In this document: positions 46,333 through 55,861 of the stretch, piece after piece
How positions within the stretch are numbered: the first letter of the stretch is position 1
Layout: every line of letters begins with the position of its first letter
Assembly: GCF_002285265.1 (NCBI RefSeq)
Contig: NZ_NSJB01000002.1
Span: forward strand, 62,001-126,000
Source: Vandammella animalimorsus
Lineage (GTDB): Bacteria > Pseudomonadota > Gammaproteobacteria > Burkholderiales > Burkholderiaceae_C
DNA length: 64,000 bases
Reading direction: 5' to 3'
The notes under the pieces: model-generated
Told to the model about the DNA's origin: nothing
The model's input: only the letters and a program-made list of their open reading frames with translations
Database searches by the model: none
Position numbers and translations under genes: made by a program

Positions 46333-49104
46333 TTACGCAGACTTTCTGCCGGCAAAGCGACGGCCCAGGCCCACGATGCCCAGCGCCGCCAGCAGCAACG
46401 CCCAGGGCGCGCCCACCGGCACGGGCGTCACGCCAGCGCCAATCAAGCCGGCAGCGGTCACCGTCAGCGTGACTTTCGCCACAGCGCATGGCGCGTTACC
46501 AGGGAAGACGCAAATCTCGTAGCTGTACTCGTACGCGCCTGCAGGCGTGCCTGGCGGCACCACCACAGTGCCATCCTCCTTCAAGCTCAGATCGCCACCC
46601 GCAGGGCCAGACAGCTTCTTCCAGGAAGCAGGCTTGAGCTTGGCATTGACACCGGCCTGCATCGGCACGCCATTGATCAAATCATTGGCGAAGATCGACA
46701 CCGTATTGCTGCCAGCCGCAATGCTGCCCAAGTGGTTGTCCACAGCCAGAATCGGCGCAGGCTTGACCTTCAGGGTGACCGTCGCCGCATCGCAAGGCGT
46801 TCCAGCAGGATGCGCGCAGATTTCATAGGTGTAGGTGTAATCGCCCGCTGGCGCATCGGCCGGCACGCTCACTGTGCCATCCGCGTTCAGCGTCAGCTTG
46901 CCGCCGGCAGGGTTGCCCGCACCGGCCTTCCAGCTGCCCGCTTTCAGCTCTGCGTTCTTGCCAGAGCCGGTAAACACGGCCGCAGCGCCATCAACGGTGT
47001 CGTTGGCAAACACCGAGGCCGTGCTGCTGCCTGCAACCACTTCGCCAAAGGTGTTGTCTTCCGCCTTCACCACAGGCACCGCTGGCGCAGGCGACTTCAC
47101 CTTCAACTTCACCTGCGCTGTGTCGCAAGGCTTGTTGCCCGGCTGCGCGCAGATTTCGTAGCTGTAGGTGTAATCGCCCGCTGGTGCATTAGCGGGCACG
47201 GTGACCACGCCAGTGGCGTCATTCAACGTCAGGCTACCGCCTGCTGGCGCAAAAACCAGAGTCCAGGAGCCGGCCTTGAATGCGGCATTGCTGGCATCCG
47301 CTGCCGCGCCGTTGACGGTGTCATTGCCATAAATGGAGGGCGCCAGCGGCGTCGCCGTCGTCGCTGCGCTGACCTCGCCAAAGTCGTTGTCCACGGCATC
47401 CACCACAACGACTTTGAGCGTGACTTCTGCCGGGTCGCACTTCTCAGGCAGTACGCCCGTCTTGGTGCAAAGCTGGTAGCTGTACTTGTAATCGCCATGC
47501 GGCGTGCCAACGGGCACGGTGACCTGACCGGTGCCGTAGTCGAAGATCAAGGCGCCTGCGGGGCCGCTGATCTTCGTCCAGGAGCCTGCCTGCAATTGCG
47601 CGTTCGGGCTTGTCCCCGTCACCACGGCCTGCACGCCGGCGACCTTGTCGTTCGCGACGACGGAAGGGGCCAGGGGCGCGGCGCTGGGGCCGACGGCGCC
47701 GAAGGCGTCGTCCTCGGCCACGATCGGTTCCTCGGTCACTTTGATGACGGCCTGGGCCTTGTCACAGGCGCTGCCGGCTGGCGTGACCGCAGGCGCAACG
47801 CAGATCTGGTATTCGTAGGTGTAGGTGCCCGGGGTGGTGCCCTGTGCAACGGTGACTTTGCCCGTGGCGGGGTCCAGCGTGATGCTGCCAGCCGAAGGGC
47901 CTGCGCCGCCGCCAGCGGGCTGCCAGGAGTTGGGGGTCACGGTGGCGTTTTGCTCGGGGCCGCTCAGCGCGATAGGCTGCAAATAGGCCGTGTCATTGGC
48001 CAGCACGGAGGTGGGCGATTCCTGCTCCGCGCCGTTGGGCACGTTCATGAATGGCGTGCTGCCATCACCATCGTTTTTTGCAGTAATAGAGGTCATGCAC
48101 GAGGCGCCGTCGGAGGCATTGGCCGCCGTGGCATTCATCACCGCGCCGATCACCGTCCACTTGGTGGCGCTGCCCGGGTCGGCATCCACTTCGTAGACCT
48201 TGCCGTTCTGGGAGTACAGGAACAGCTTGCCATCGCGGCGGAAGGCGGTCGATGCCATGTAGTTCGTGGCCTCGTCCATGCCGGTGATTTCCTTGCGCGA
48301 GACATAGACCTTCTTGGCCGCCAAGTCCACCCGGTAGCGGTGCAAATACCATTTACCGCCCGCCTTGTCGCCCATGCCGTAGAGCACGGGCTGGGCATTG
48401 GTGCTTTCCTTGGGGCTGACGGCGAAGTCCGTAATCATGCGATGGGCTGGCGCCACAGCTTCAAAACCATCGGCCAGCCATGCCGCTTCAGTTTCCTCTA
48501 GGCGATCGAGCTTTTGGGCCTGCACAGCCGGACCGTCGGGCTGGGCCTCATGCAGGTTAGGGATCAGGTACACATCGCTGGTAATCCCATTGACCATGAA
48601 GTAGTTACCGAGCCGGTCAAACGATGCGGCCGCGCCAAACACATTGCCCGAAGTCGGCAGCCCGGCGATGCGCAGGCTGTGCTTGAGCACGTCTGTGCCC
48701 GTGGCGCTGGGGCTCATCACCACCGGTTCCACCTGTCCTGCGGCATTCTTGCCCAAGCGGTACAGACCCGCACGCAATTGGTTGTTGTCCGGATCAATCT
48801 CCAATACCCGCTTCGGCGCGTACAGGTAGTTATCGCGCGGGTTGTAGGCCAGTGCATTGAGATCGCGATGGCTGTAAGCCGAACCGGCATCCACCGTGCC
48901 AATGGCCGTGCCATTGCCCCAGGCAGCGCCGCCCACCATGTCGTAAGTGAAGAAATTGGTCGGGGCACTGGCATTGGAGCGGCCGACGTACATCTCCGTC
49001 CCGCAAGTCCAAGGCCCAGGCGCCGTCTGCGCCGATGCAGCGCCTGCTGCAGCCAAACAAGCCAGCAGCAACCCATGCCGCTTCGCAATCAAACCATGTG
49101 TCAC
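46333..49104 (-). CDS. Large exported protein with five similar domains and C-terminal sorting-like tail
   Basis: 923 residues from a GTG start with AAGGAG. Signal peptide ends near GAASAQT. The N-terminal part (about 30-350) reads like a repeated-propeller-type DUF6923-like region (TEMYVGRSNA). Then about five domains of around 100 residues, each with a VxANDxxxG element, GSW, a beta-rich YTYEYEIC motif and a paired Cys. The C-terminus APWALLLAALGIVGLGRRFAGRKSA after VPV resembles an IPTL/PEP-CTERM-like sorting tail. Probably secreted or outer-surface. Family assignment of the domains is uncertain. The gene interrupts guaB-guaA and is on the opposite strand. Confidence 0.7.
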   Translation of the reverse strand: MTHGLIAKRHGLLLACLAAAGAASAQTAPGPWTCGTEMYVGRSNASAPTNFFTYDMVGGAAWGNGTAIGTVDAGSAYSHRDLNALAYNPRDNYLYAPKRVLEIDPDNNQLRAGLYRLGKNAAGQVEPVVMSPSATGTDVLKHSLRIAGLPTSGNVFGAAASFDRLGNYFMVNGITSDVYLIPNLHEAQPDGPAVQAQKLDRLEETEAAWLADGFEAVAPAHRMITDFAVSPKESTNAQPVLYGMGDKAGGKWYLHRYRVDLAAKKVYVSRKEITGMDEATNYMASTAFRRDGKLFLYSQNGKVYEVDADPGSATKWTVIGAVMNATAANASDGASCMTSITAKNDGDGSTPFMNVPNGAEQESPTSVLANDTAYLQPIALSGPEQNATVTPNSWQPAGGGAGPSAGSITLDPATGKVTVAQGTTPGTYTYEYQICVAPAVTPAGSACDKAQAVIKVTEEPIVAEDDAFGAVGPSAAPLAPSVVANDKVAGVQAVVTGTSPNAQLQAGSWTKISGPAGALIFDYGTGQVTVPVGTPHGDYKYSYQLCTKTGVLPEKCDPAEVTLKVVVVDAVDNDFGEVSAATTATPLAPSIYGNDTVNGAAADASNAAFKAGSWTLVFAPAGGSLTLNDATGVVTVPANAPAGDYTYSYEICAQPGNKPCDTAQVKLKVKSPAPAVPVVKAEDNTFGEVVAGSSTASVFANDTVDGAAAVFTGSGKNAELKAGSWKAGAGNPAGGKLTLNADGTVSVPADAPAGDYTYTYEICAHPAGTPCDAATVTLKVKPAPILAVDNHLGSIAAGSNTVSIFANDLINGVPMQAGVNAKLKPASWKKLSGPAGGDLSLKEDGTVVVPPGTPAGAYEYSYEICVFPGNAPCAVAKVTLTVTAAGLIGAGVTPVPVGAPWALLLAALGIVGLGRRFAGRKSA

Positions 49105-49578
49105 ACAAGCTCCTTTGTTAGAGACAAATCTTCACAATTATGTAATAAAAACGTCACCAACTCGGCGAGTTGCCTGACGATTTGTCGCCTGGCGAGTGCG
49201 CTGCCCCACTGCCTCACCGGCGCCCCGCCTGCCCTCCCCTCTGCCAGCGACTGAATGCCACAGCACATGGGCGAAAATAGCGCCTTTGCCTCAAGTGCAA
49301 CAAGGGATGACGGCATGGGCGCCAACACCACGGCCCTGCATCACATGCGCCGCTTGGCCCAAGCGCCTTTTCGAAAGCCCTGCGCCAATGGCTCAGTGGA
49401 AAAGAAGCGGGCGGCGGCGGCATGCCAGAAACCAAAGCGTAGCCGGGCCAGCAGCCCGGCAAGGCTTTGCGATGCCGCCAATGGCTCCATGCCGCTTCAC
49501 CCCGCCCCATTGCGCTTGATGGCCCGCCTCACCCCCACGCCACGACCAGGCCACCTGCAAGCAGCCCGCCCAACCACC
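49105..49578. other. Intergenic region upstream of guaA and of the repeat protein
   Basis: 474 bases. Holds a near-perfect palindrome CAACTCG-G-CGAGTTG (49158-49172) 50 bases before the repeat-protein start, which may be an operator, and a hairpin-prone stretch near 49440-49465. I see no gene; a reading frame into guaA from 49255 has no family similarity and no start support. Confidence 0.55.
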
Positions 49579-51195
49579 ATGCAACACGACAAAATCCTCA
49601 TCCTCGACTTCGGTTCGCAAGTCACCCAGCTCATCGCCCGCCGCATCCGCGAAGCCAACGTCTATTGCGAAGTGCACCCCTGCGATGTGGACAGCGACTG
49701 GCTGCGCGACTACGCCGCCGATGGGCGCCTCAAGGGCATCGTCCTCTCCGGCAGCCACGCCAGCGTCTATGAAGTGGATGACCGCGCGCCAGACGCCGCG
49801 TTTGAACTGGGCATCCCGGTGCTTGGCATCTGCTACGGCATGCAAACCATGGCGCAACAATTGGGCGGGCAGGTGCAGGGCAGCAATACCCGCGAATTCG
49901 GCTATGCCGAAGTGCGCGCCCACGGTCACACCGCGCTGCTCAAGGACATTCAGGACTTCCACACCCCCGAGGGGCACGGCATGCTGAAAGTGTGGATGAG
50001 CCACGGCGACAAGGTGACTGCCTTGCCCGAGGGCTTCAAGCTGATGGCCAGCACCCCGAGCTGCCCGATCGCCGGCATGGCGGATGAGGCGCGGCGTTTC
50101 TATGGCGTGCAGTTCCACCCGGAAGTGACCCACACTGTGCAGGGCCGCGCCATGCTGGAGCGCTTCGTGCTCGACATCTGTGCCGCCAAGCCGGACTGGA
50201 TCATGCGTGACCACATCGAAGAAGCGGTGGAAAAAATCCGCGCGCGAGTGGGCGATGAAGAAGTCATTTTGGGCCTTTCCGGCGGCGTCGATTCCTCCGT
50301 GGCCGCCGCGCTGATTCACCGCGCCATTGGCGATCAGCTCACCTGCGTGTTCGTCGATCATGGCCTCTTGCGCCTCAACGAAGGCGACATGGTGATGGAC
50401 ATGTTCGCTGGCAAACTGCACGCCAAAGTGGTGCGCGTCGATGCCAGCCAGTTGTTCCTGGATGCGCTCAAGGGTGTGTCCGACCCCGAACAAAAGCGCA
50501 AGATCATCGGCAAGCTGTTCGTCGATGTGTTCAAGGCCGAGGCGGAAAAACTCAAGGCCAGCGGCGCAGGTCACAAGGGCGCAACCTTCCTCGCCCAAGG
50601 CACGATTTATCCGGACGTGATCGAATCCGGCGGCGCCAAGAGCAAGAAAGCCGTGGTCATCAAAAGCCACCACAACGTCGGTGGCCTGCCCGAGCAACTC
50701 GGCCTGAAACTGCTGGAGCCGCTGCGCGACCTGTTCAAAGACGAAGTGCGCGAACTGGGCGTGGCGCTCGGGCTGCCGCACGACATGGTCTACCGCCACC
50801 CCTTCCCCGGCCCCGGACTTGGCGTGCGCATCCTGGGCGAAATCAAAAAGGAATACGCCGACCTGCTGCGCCAGGCCGACGCCATCTTTATTGAAGAACT
50901 GCGCTCCACCATCGAACCCAACAGCGGTAAAAGCTGGTACGACCTCACATCCCAAGCCTTCGCCGTGTTCCTGCCGGTGAAATCCGTCGGCGTGATGGGC
51001 GATGGCCGCACCTACGACTACGTCGTCGCGCTCCGCGCCGTACAAACCAGCGACTTCATGACCGCCGACTGGGCGGAACTGCCGTATGCGCTGCTGAAAA
51101 AAGTGTCATCGCGCATCATCAACGAAGTGCGCGGGATTAACCGGGTGACCTATGACGTGAGCAGCAAACCGCCTGCGACGATTGAGTGGGAGTGA
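49579..51195 (+). CDS. guaA: GMP synthase (glutamine-hydrolysing)
   Basis: 538 residues. Class I glutamine amidotransferase domain with GICYGMQ (Cys nucleophile) at about 80-86 and [12 protein letters not shown]-pyrophosphatase domain with [13 protein letters not shown]-terminal dimerisation domain with [11 protein letters not shown] and ending in TIEWE. Makes GMP from XMP. The 3' end of guaA is a frequent integration site of genomic islands, and the sequence changes character immediately after its stop. Confidence 0.97.
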   Translation: MQHDKILILDFGSQVTQLIARRIREANVYCEVHPCDVDSDWLRDYAADGRLKGIVLSGSHASVYEVDDRAPDAAFELGIPVLGICYGMQTMAQQLGGQVQGSNTREFGYAEVRAHGHTALLKDIQDFHTPEGHGMLKVWMSHGDKVTALPEGFKLMASTPSCPIAGMADEARRFYGVQFHPEVTHTVQGRAMLERFVLDICAAKPDWIMRDHIEEAVEKIRARVGDEEVILGLSGGVDSSVAAALIHRAIGDQLTCVFVDHGLLRLNEGDMVMDMFAGKLHAKVVRVDASQLFLDALKGVSDPEQKRKIIGKLFVDVFKAEAEKLKASGAGHKGATFLAQGTIYPDVIESGGAKSKKAVVIKSHHNVGGLPEQLGLKLLEPLRDLFKDEVRELGVALGLPHDMVYRHPFPGPGLGVRILGEIKKEYADLLRQADAIFIEELRSTIEPNSGKSWYDLTSQAFAVFLPVKSVGVMGDGRTYDYVVALRAVQTSDFMTADWAELPYALLKKVSSRIINEVRGINRVTYDVSSKPPATIEWE

Positions 51196-51350
51196 ATACA
51201 CGTCTGGCAACACACGGCACGACAAAGCAACAAATACCATCCAATCCCGCGTCAATGCGAAATTTGAATTTTTAACGGAATTGACGCGATCGAGCAATAA
51301 CCAACAACCAGAGATGACGACATCATCGATTTACCCAGGAGATTTAGAAT

Positions 51351-51809
51351 TTGATTAAAGTCAAATTAACTGATCAAGATGAAGGCAGTGTAATTGCGGG
51401 ATACGAAAATGTGACACCTGAGACTCGTCGCCGAATGCTAGCTGTGCGGAAACGCAATACACCCCCTGAGCTTCGCGTACGCCGAGTGCTTCACGCCATT
51501 GGTTACCGATACAGACTGCATCGCAAAGACTTGCCTGGCACACCTGATATTGTTTTGCCACGGCACCGAAAGATAGTGCTTGTTCATGGATGTTTTTGGC
51601 ATGGGCATGAGAACTGCAAAAAATCAAAACTCCCCACCAATAATGCTAAAATCTGGGCAACAAAGATTAAAGGCAATCGCTTACGGGATCAGAGAAACAT
51701 AGCCGCACTCAATACGTTGGGCTGGGAAGTTCTAATTATTTGGGAGTGTGAGACACGGGACCCCCTTTGTCTTGAAGCACTTTTAAGGGATTTTTTTGAT
51801 AATCATTAA
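51351..51809 (+). CDS. Very short patch repair (Vsr) endonuclease
   Basis: 152 residues. LPGTPDIVLP carries the catalytic Asp (D66, as D51 in E. coli Vsr) and the conserved VHGCFWHGHENC (79-89) holds the catalytic and zinc-binding His/Cys; WEVLIIWEC is the C-terminal strand. It starts at a TTG with AGGAG 8 bases upstream; a later ATG would cut the first 28 residues, before the family's conserved start. Vsr nicks T:G mismatches caused by deamination at Dcm sites. It faces the DNA cytosine methyltransferase convergently, the usual partner. Visibly AT-richer than the flanking chromosome. Confidence 0.92.
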   Translation: MIKVKLTDQDEGSVIAGYENVTPETRRRMLAVRKRNTPPELRVRRVLHAIGYRYRLHRKDLPGTPDIVLPRHRKIVLVHGCFWHGHENCKKSKLPTNNAKIWATKIKGNRLRDQRNIAALNTLGWEVLIIWECETRDPLCLEALLRDFFDNH

Positions 51810-51872
51810 ACGAACACCCGGAAGTTAAATCAACAAGCCATTCAATCTTATACCTTTACTCGAGAATTTACT

Positions 51873-53255
51873 TTACCTTATCACTTTCCTTGAGTAGTCA
51901 AAATATTTTCTTGGGTCTTTACGCCCGTCTTTTTGGGCTGCTAGAGAAAGCTTTGCCCATCCCTTGATGATGCGATCGTCACTGAAGGCCATGGAAGCAC
52001 GATTCCACTTGCGTTTCAAGATGCCACACAGCACTTCGCCATGCAACTTAGTAAATGCGGGTGGAACAGCTTCGCCTATCATTTCACGCACATTCGTGTG
52101 GCCAAGTTTCTTGAGAGTATCACCCCACTTAAAATCGATCGGGAAAGTTTGCAGGAGCGCGCATTCCAGCGGGCTGAGCAACCGGTTTTGCGTTGGATGG
52201 ATCGTGTAGTCGCTGCCGATGTGCCCGCTCGCCGTAGTAACGGTAGCTGCCGGACGATCGGCATGCATGCGACGGTAGCTGCTCTTGAATCCTTTGACCA
52301 ATCTGTAACTACCATCATTCTCTTGCACGATGGGACGAAGAAGTGGCTCCGAACATTTCGGACAGGTGACGGACTCAGGCAAGACCTTGACCGGCCCACA
52401 GTGACGGCAGATGTCGTTGTCCCATGCGCTGCGGCCCGATCCACTGGGAATAGCCGCCACCATGGCATAGGTGCGCTTATCCCAAACAGGCACGGAGTGA
52501 AAGCCTCCATACTCCTGCGCATTGGCGGTTTCAGGCTTTGCCGCATCCAAAGCTGGTAGCGCGAAAGCTGCGAGTGCATCTGCCAGTGAAATCGGGGAGG
52601 CATTACCGACATCGGGAGCATGCGTAGCACATGGAAATGGCGCCCGACCAATGCTCAATAGGGATTTCAGATCTGGCAGATCCTTACGCACGAAAGTTAG
52701 GAATGCTCTGTGCCGCGACTGCGGTACGCCAAAGTCGCATAAGTCCGCAACCAACGGGAACGCAACATAATGCTTAGCCAGCGAAGAGATGAGGTAGTTT
52801 GCTGCCGAGACTGGCTTCTTGTCTTTTGGGTGATGCACCTTGCGCGTGAAAAATGCCGGAACGTTCTCGACCACTATGAGAGACGGCATCAGCTTCAGTG
52901 CAACCTTGGCGATTATCGTCACCAGAAGGTTGCGCGCGTCCTTCGAGCCTGCGTCAGCGTCATCGTGACTGCCCTTCCCCGAGCGGGCAGAACTCATGCC
53001 CTGGCAAGGTGGACAAGCGCAAAGCAGGGCCGGATGCACTTGTCCTGCACGTGCGCGGTATTTCTTAATAACAGTCTGCCACGTTTTGCGCAGGTCACCT
53101 GGGACGCCTTCAGCACCAGGGTGATTGAGTAGGCAGACATCAAGACGGCGGGGGTCCAGTTCGGCCATCACGTCAAAGCGAAAGCCCGCCTCACGATAGC
53201 CGATGTCGCCGGCACCGCAGTTGGAAAACAGGCTCACGGCGCGCAATTTGCTCAT
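51873..53255 (-). CDS. DNA cytosine-5 methyltransferase with zinc-ribbon-like insertion
   Basis: 460 residues. Motif IV CPPCQG (Cys at 84), motif VI ENVPA (130-134), motif VIII QSRHR (179-183), C-terminal motif with IGEAVPP. Between 283 and 301 the sequence DICRHC...CPKCSE gives four Cys in CxxC...CxxC spacing, a probable zinc ribbon in the target-recognition region. ATG overlaps the GHKL gene stop by 4 bases, so the two are one operon. Methylation target unknown. Confidence 0.92.
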   Translation of the reverse strand: MSKLRAVSLFSNCGAGDIGYREAGFRFDVMAELDPRRLDVCLLNHPGAEGVPGDLRKTWQTVIKKYRARAGQVHPALLCACPPCQGMSSARSGKGSHDDADAGSKDARNLLVTIIAKVALKLMPSLIVVENVPAFFTRKVHHPKDKKPVSAANYLISSLAKHYVAFPLVADLCDFGVPQSRHRAFLTFVRKDLPDLKSLLSIGRAPFPCATHAPDVGNASPISLADALAAFALPALDAAKPETANAQEYGGFHSVPVWDKRTYAMVAAIPSGSGRSAWDNDICRHCGPVKVLPESVTCPKCSEPLLRPIVQENDGSYRLVKGFKSSYRRMHADRPAATVTTASGHIGSDYTIHPTQNRLLSPLECALLQTFPIDFKWGDTLKKLGHTNVREMIGEAVPPAFTKLHGEVLCGILKRKWNRASMAFSDDRIIKGWAKLSLAAQKDGRKDPRKYFDYSRKVIR

Positions 53256-55354
53256 GCCTGCTTCCCCTGCCGCTTCTCAGCGCCAAGGTCATGCACCTCC
53301 AAGAACTGCTCGTGCACTTTCTTTGCACGGCTCAAGAAGTCCTGCCAAGACATGCGATTGATCTTTTTCTCCTTCGTTAAACCGAGATACGCGTGTCGTT
53401 TGCTACTGTCCTTCAAGCTCTCGCCGTCGGCGACCAAGTCAATTTGCCAGCCCCTGTAAAACTCTGCCACCGTTTCCCTGTTTTCCTGAAAGAATGCGTC
53501 GAATGCGTCAACGTAGTTGACCAATCGAGCAAAGTCGGAGTCGTCAAATTTGTGGTCCGCTTTCTTGATTTCGACTATGTGCAAGAGGCCGTCAATGCTT
53601 ACCAGCGTGAAGTCAGGGCGCTTGGCCTCTTGGTCAATTGCCAGAACTACGTCAGTTTTGTGAGTGCGCTTCCAGAATTGCTCGAACGCATGCTTGAAAT
53701 TCTTCAAACTCTGGTTCTTCGTGATCACGATCCACGACGGCTCAATGAGCCAGGGTGCCTGCGCGATGAGTTTCTGGAATTGGTTTTCGTCCGTCGACTC
53801 GTCGATGATCTGTTGCAGGTCCTGGATCACCCGCACGCGCTGGGCTGCGATCTGAGCATAGGAGGCCAGCTCAGCGATCTGAGCTTTGTCGAAGATGTCC
53901 AGCATCTGCTCAATCGACGCTTCGCCCTTAGTCACATGATTAGTGAAGTCGTGGAATGCCTCCATCAGTGCCTGATGCGGAGCGACCGACAGGATGATCT
54001 GAGAAAGGTCTTCGACGTACACATCGTCGCTCAATTCATCCTCGGCGGCGAAGCCGCCGAACTTCTTCGCCAAGTCAACGGCAACGCGAGCGACCTGCTT
54101 GTCCCCAAATCGCTGACGCGCTTTGTCTTCAATGCCAGACTTGCGAAGGAACTCGTCGCGTACACGCACTCGGCGCGGTTCACGCGAGATGCGGGCGATC
54201 TTTTTGATGAGCTCCGCACCCCAGCGTCGCAGCAATTCGCCGTAGTCGGATGACCACAATATGTCTTGGCGGTCGGTCCTTACGAGGTCGTCACCGTTGT
54301 CGAGATCCAGCCACTCCGCTTCAACTTGACCGACCAAGTAGGAGCGCATCGCGAACTCTCCGGTGAAACCGGCAGGCTGATTGAAGTCCCGTGTTACGCC
54401 CACAATCTTGCCACGGGCATAGATACGAACTCCCATCATCTCTTCGTTCTTGTAGGCCTCCTTGGCCATGCCTAACCAGCCCGACACTGGTAATGTGGTG
54501 CCGTCGTCAGCGATGACGGGGTCTTCCTTGGTTAGGTCGACTCTCGAGCCCGGCAATAACGGTATGTCCAAGGGGGTTACCTCAAGCGGCTTGGCTTCAT
54601 TGGCAGTCGTGTCGACAACCATGATTTTGAAGTCCGGCTTAGCAAACGTGAATCGTACCGCTAATTGGCGCAAGAAAGTCTCCTTGTCGGGAACACGCTT
54701 GGCCAGAAAGGAGGTTAATCTGATACGAGTCCCTGACGTTGGGCTCCAGCCACGGTCTTCGCTGCCAACCTCAAGGGGTACGGCCTCGTCGTCGTCGGTG
54801 ACGATCTTGTCGAAGTCCATGAAGAAGTGCGTGATGGCGTAGCCGTCCTTGGTCTTGGGGCCCCCGGCAGACCAAACTTCAATGCGGCGGCAAATCCCAA
54901 AAGGCGCCAACTTGCCGATGCCCTTGCGACCCATTACTGGCCGCTTTTTCTCGCGCGACCTGCTCCCGTCCTCGTTTTTGCGCGTACGGCGGTCGGCTCC
55001 GACGCGCAGGTAAAAATCAATCGCCTCCTCTGGTGTCATGCCGTGACCGTCGTCCTCAACATCAATCACGTAACCGAGGTCTCGCAGCTTTCCGCCGGCC
55101 TGAGAGGCTAATTGAAGGTTGAGCGGAAGACGCACGGTGACAGCTTCTGCGTCGGCGTCGTATCCATTGGCGATTAGCTCAGCGACCACCGCACTCACTT
55201 TGTCGTATAGCTTGACACCCAGCTTGTCAACAGTGAGACGCGAGATGCGCAAATGGTAGGGAGATGTTCTGGAGTCTGTTTTATCTTCGGTGACAGCTTG
55301 TTCATTAAGCTTGTTGTTTCTTACTGCTTCTGCATTTTGCAAGGTTGCAGCCAT
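53252..55354 (-). CDS. GHKL ATPase fused to a PD-(D/E)xK nuclease (MORC/MutL-like restriction partner)
   Basis: 700 residues from ATG 55354 with TTGGAGA upstream; an alternative TTG further up (55501) is unlikely. GHKL ATPase motifs: N-box ELIANGYDADA (E59, N63), DDGHGM (101-106), GRKGIGK (142-148). C-terminal PD-(D/E)xK-type nuclease with PDF (D581) and EIK (E595, K597) within RPDFTLVSIDGLLHIVEIKK. Bacterial MORC/MutL-like ATPases coupled to cytosine methyltransferases and Vsr have been proposed as restriction systems. The pair plus Vsr here matches that pattern. Cleavage activity is inferred. Confidence 0.82.
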   Translation of the reverse strand: MAATLQNAEAVRNNKLNEQAVTEDKTDSRTSPYHLRISRLTVDKLGVKLYDKVSAVVAELIANGYDADAEAVTVRLPLNLQLASQAGGKLRDLGYVIDVEDDGHGMTPEEAIDFYLRVGADRRTRKNEDGSRSREKKRPVMGRKGIGKLAPFGICRRIEVWSAGGPKTKDGYAITHFFMDFDKIVTDDDEAVPLEVGSEDRGWSPTSGTRIRLTSFLAKRVPDKETFLRQLAVRFTFAKPDFKIMVVDTTANEAKPLEVTPLDIPLLPGSRVDLTKEDPVIADDGTTLPVSGWLGMAKEAYKNEEMMGVRIYARGKIVGVTRDFNQPAGFTGEFAMRSYLVGQVEAEWLDLDNGDDLVRTDRQDILWSSDYGELLRRWGAELIKKIARISREPRRVRVRDEFLRKSGIEDKARQRFGDKQVARVAVDLAKKFGGFAAEDELSDDVYVEDLSQIILSVAPHQALMEAFHDFTNHVTKGEASIEQMLDIFDKAQIAELASYAQIAAQRVRVIQDLQQIIDESTDENQFQKLIAQAPWLIEPSWIVITKNQSLKNFKHAFEQFWKRTHKTDVVLAIDQEAKRPDFTLVSIDGLLHIVEIKKADHKFDDSDFARLVNYVDAFDAFFQENRETVAEFYRGWQIDLVADGESLKDSSKRHAYLGLTKEKKINRMSWQDFLSRAKKVHEQFLEVHDLGAEKRQGKQA

Positions 55355-55528
55355 AGCATCTCCAATTTGAAGTAGTCTGAATGAAGGCCGTAATTTTCTC
55401 ATTTGCCACGCACGTGTGTGGGCCGCGAGGTACTGTCTCATCCTCTTCAATGGGACAGGAAGATGTCCTGTGAGGAGAGTGAGCGTCTTTTCTGTAAACA
55501 AGCCATTGAATTTTTATTTAACAGTGAT

Positions 55529-55725
55529 TCATTCATAACCGTTTCCAAGCTCCACCACCGACAACGGCGCACTCCCCTCCGCCTTGTTATTGATGGTCAC
55601 GTAAGCGTTTTGCCCCGCGCCGCAGGTGCCGGTGATGATACGGGCGAGGTGGGCGCGGGTTTTGGGGTCGGGGTCTTGCAGGCGGTTGAGCGGGGCGTAT
55701 TGCGCCTTGGTGTTGTCGGGTCGGG
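55529..55725 (-). pseudogene. C-terminal remnant of a DUF72-family gene
   Basis: Minus-strand translation gives NRLQDPDPKTRAHLARII and YVTINNKAEGSAPLSVVELG, the closing motif of DUF72 proteins. A change of frame near 55720 and no intact start show it is broken. It lies between the GHKL operon and the giant helicase gene. Assignment rests on the NNKAEGSAPLS motif from memory. Confidence 0.6.
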
Positions 55726-55861
55726 ATGCCACTGAAACTGCTGCTTGGCTGCGTCGAGATTGGCTGTGGCGAGAAGCAATCCAGGGCGCAGCGATACGAA
55801 GCGGTTTTTCCACACCGACGCGGTGAAACAGATCAGCGATCTGGACGGGGCTGGCATCACC

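Noticed and set aside
49255-49578. N-terminal extension of guaA
   Set aside because: About 108 extra residues without family similarity; canonical GuaA starts at [12 protein letters not shown] at 49579.
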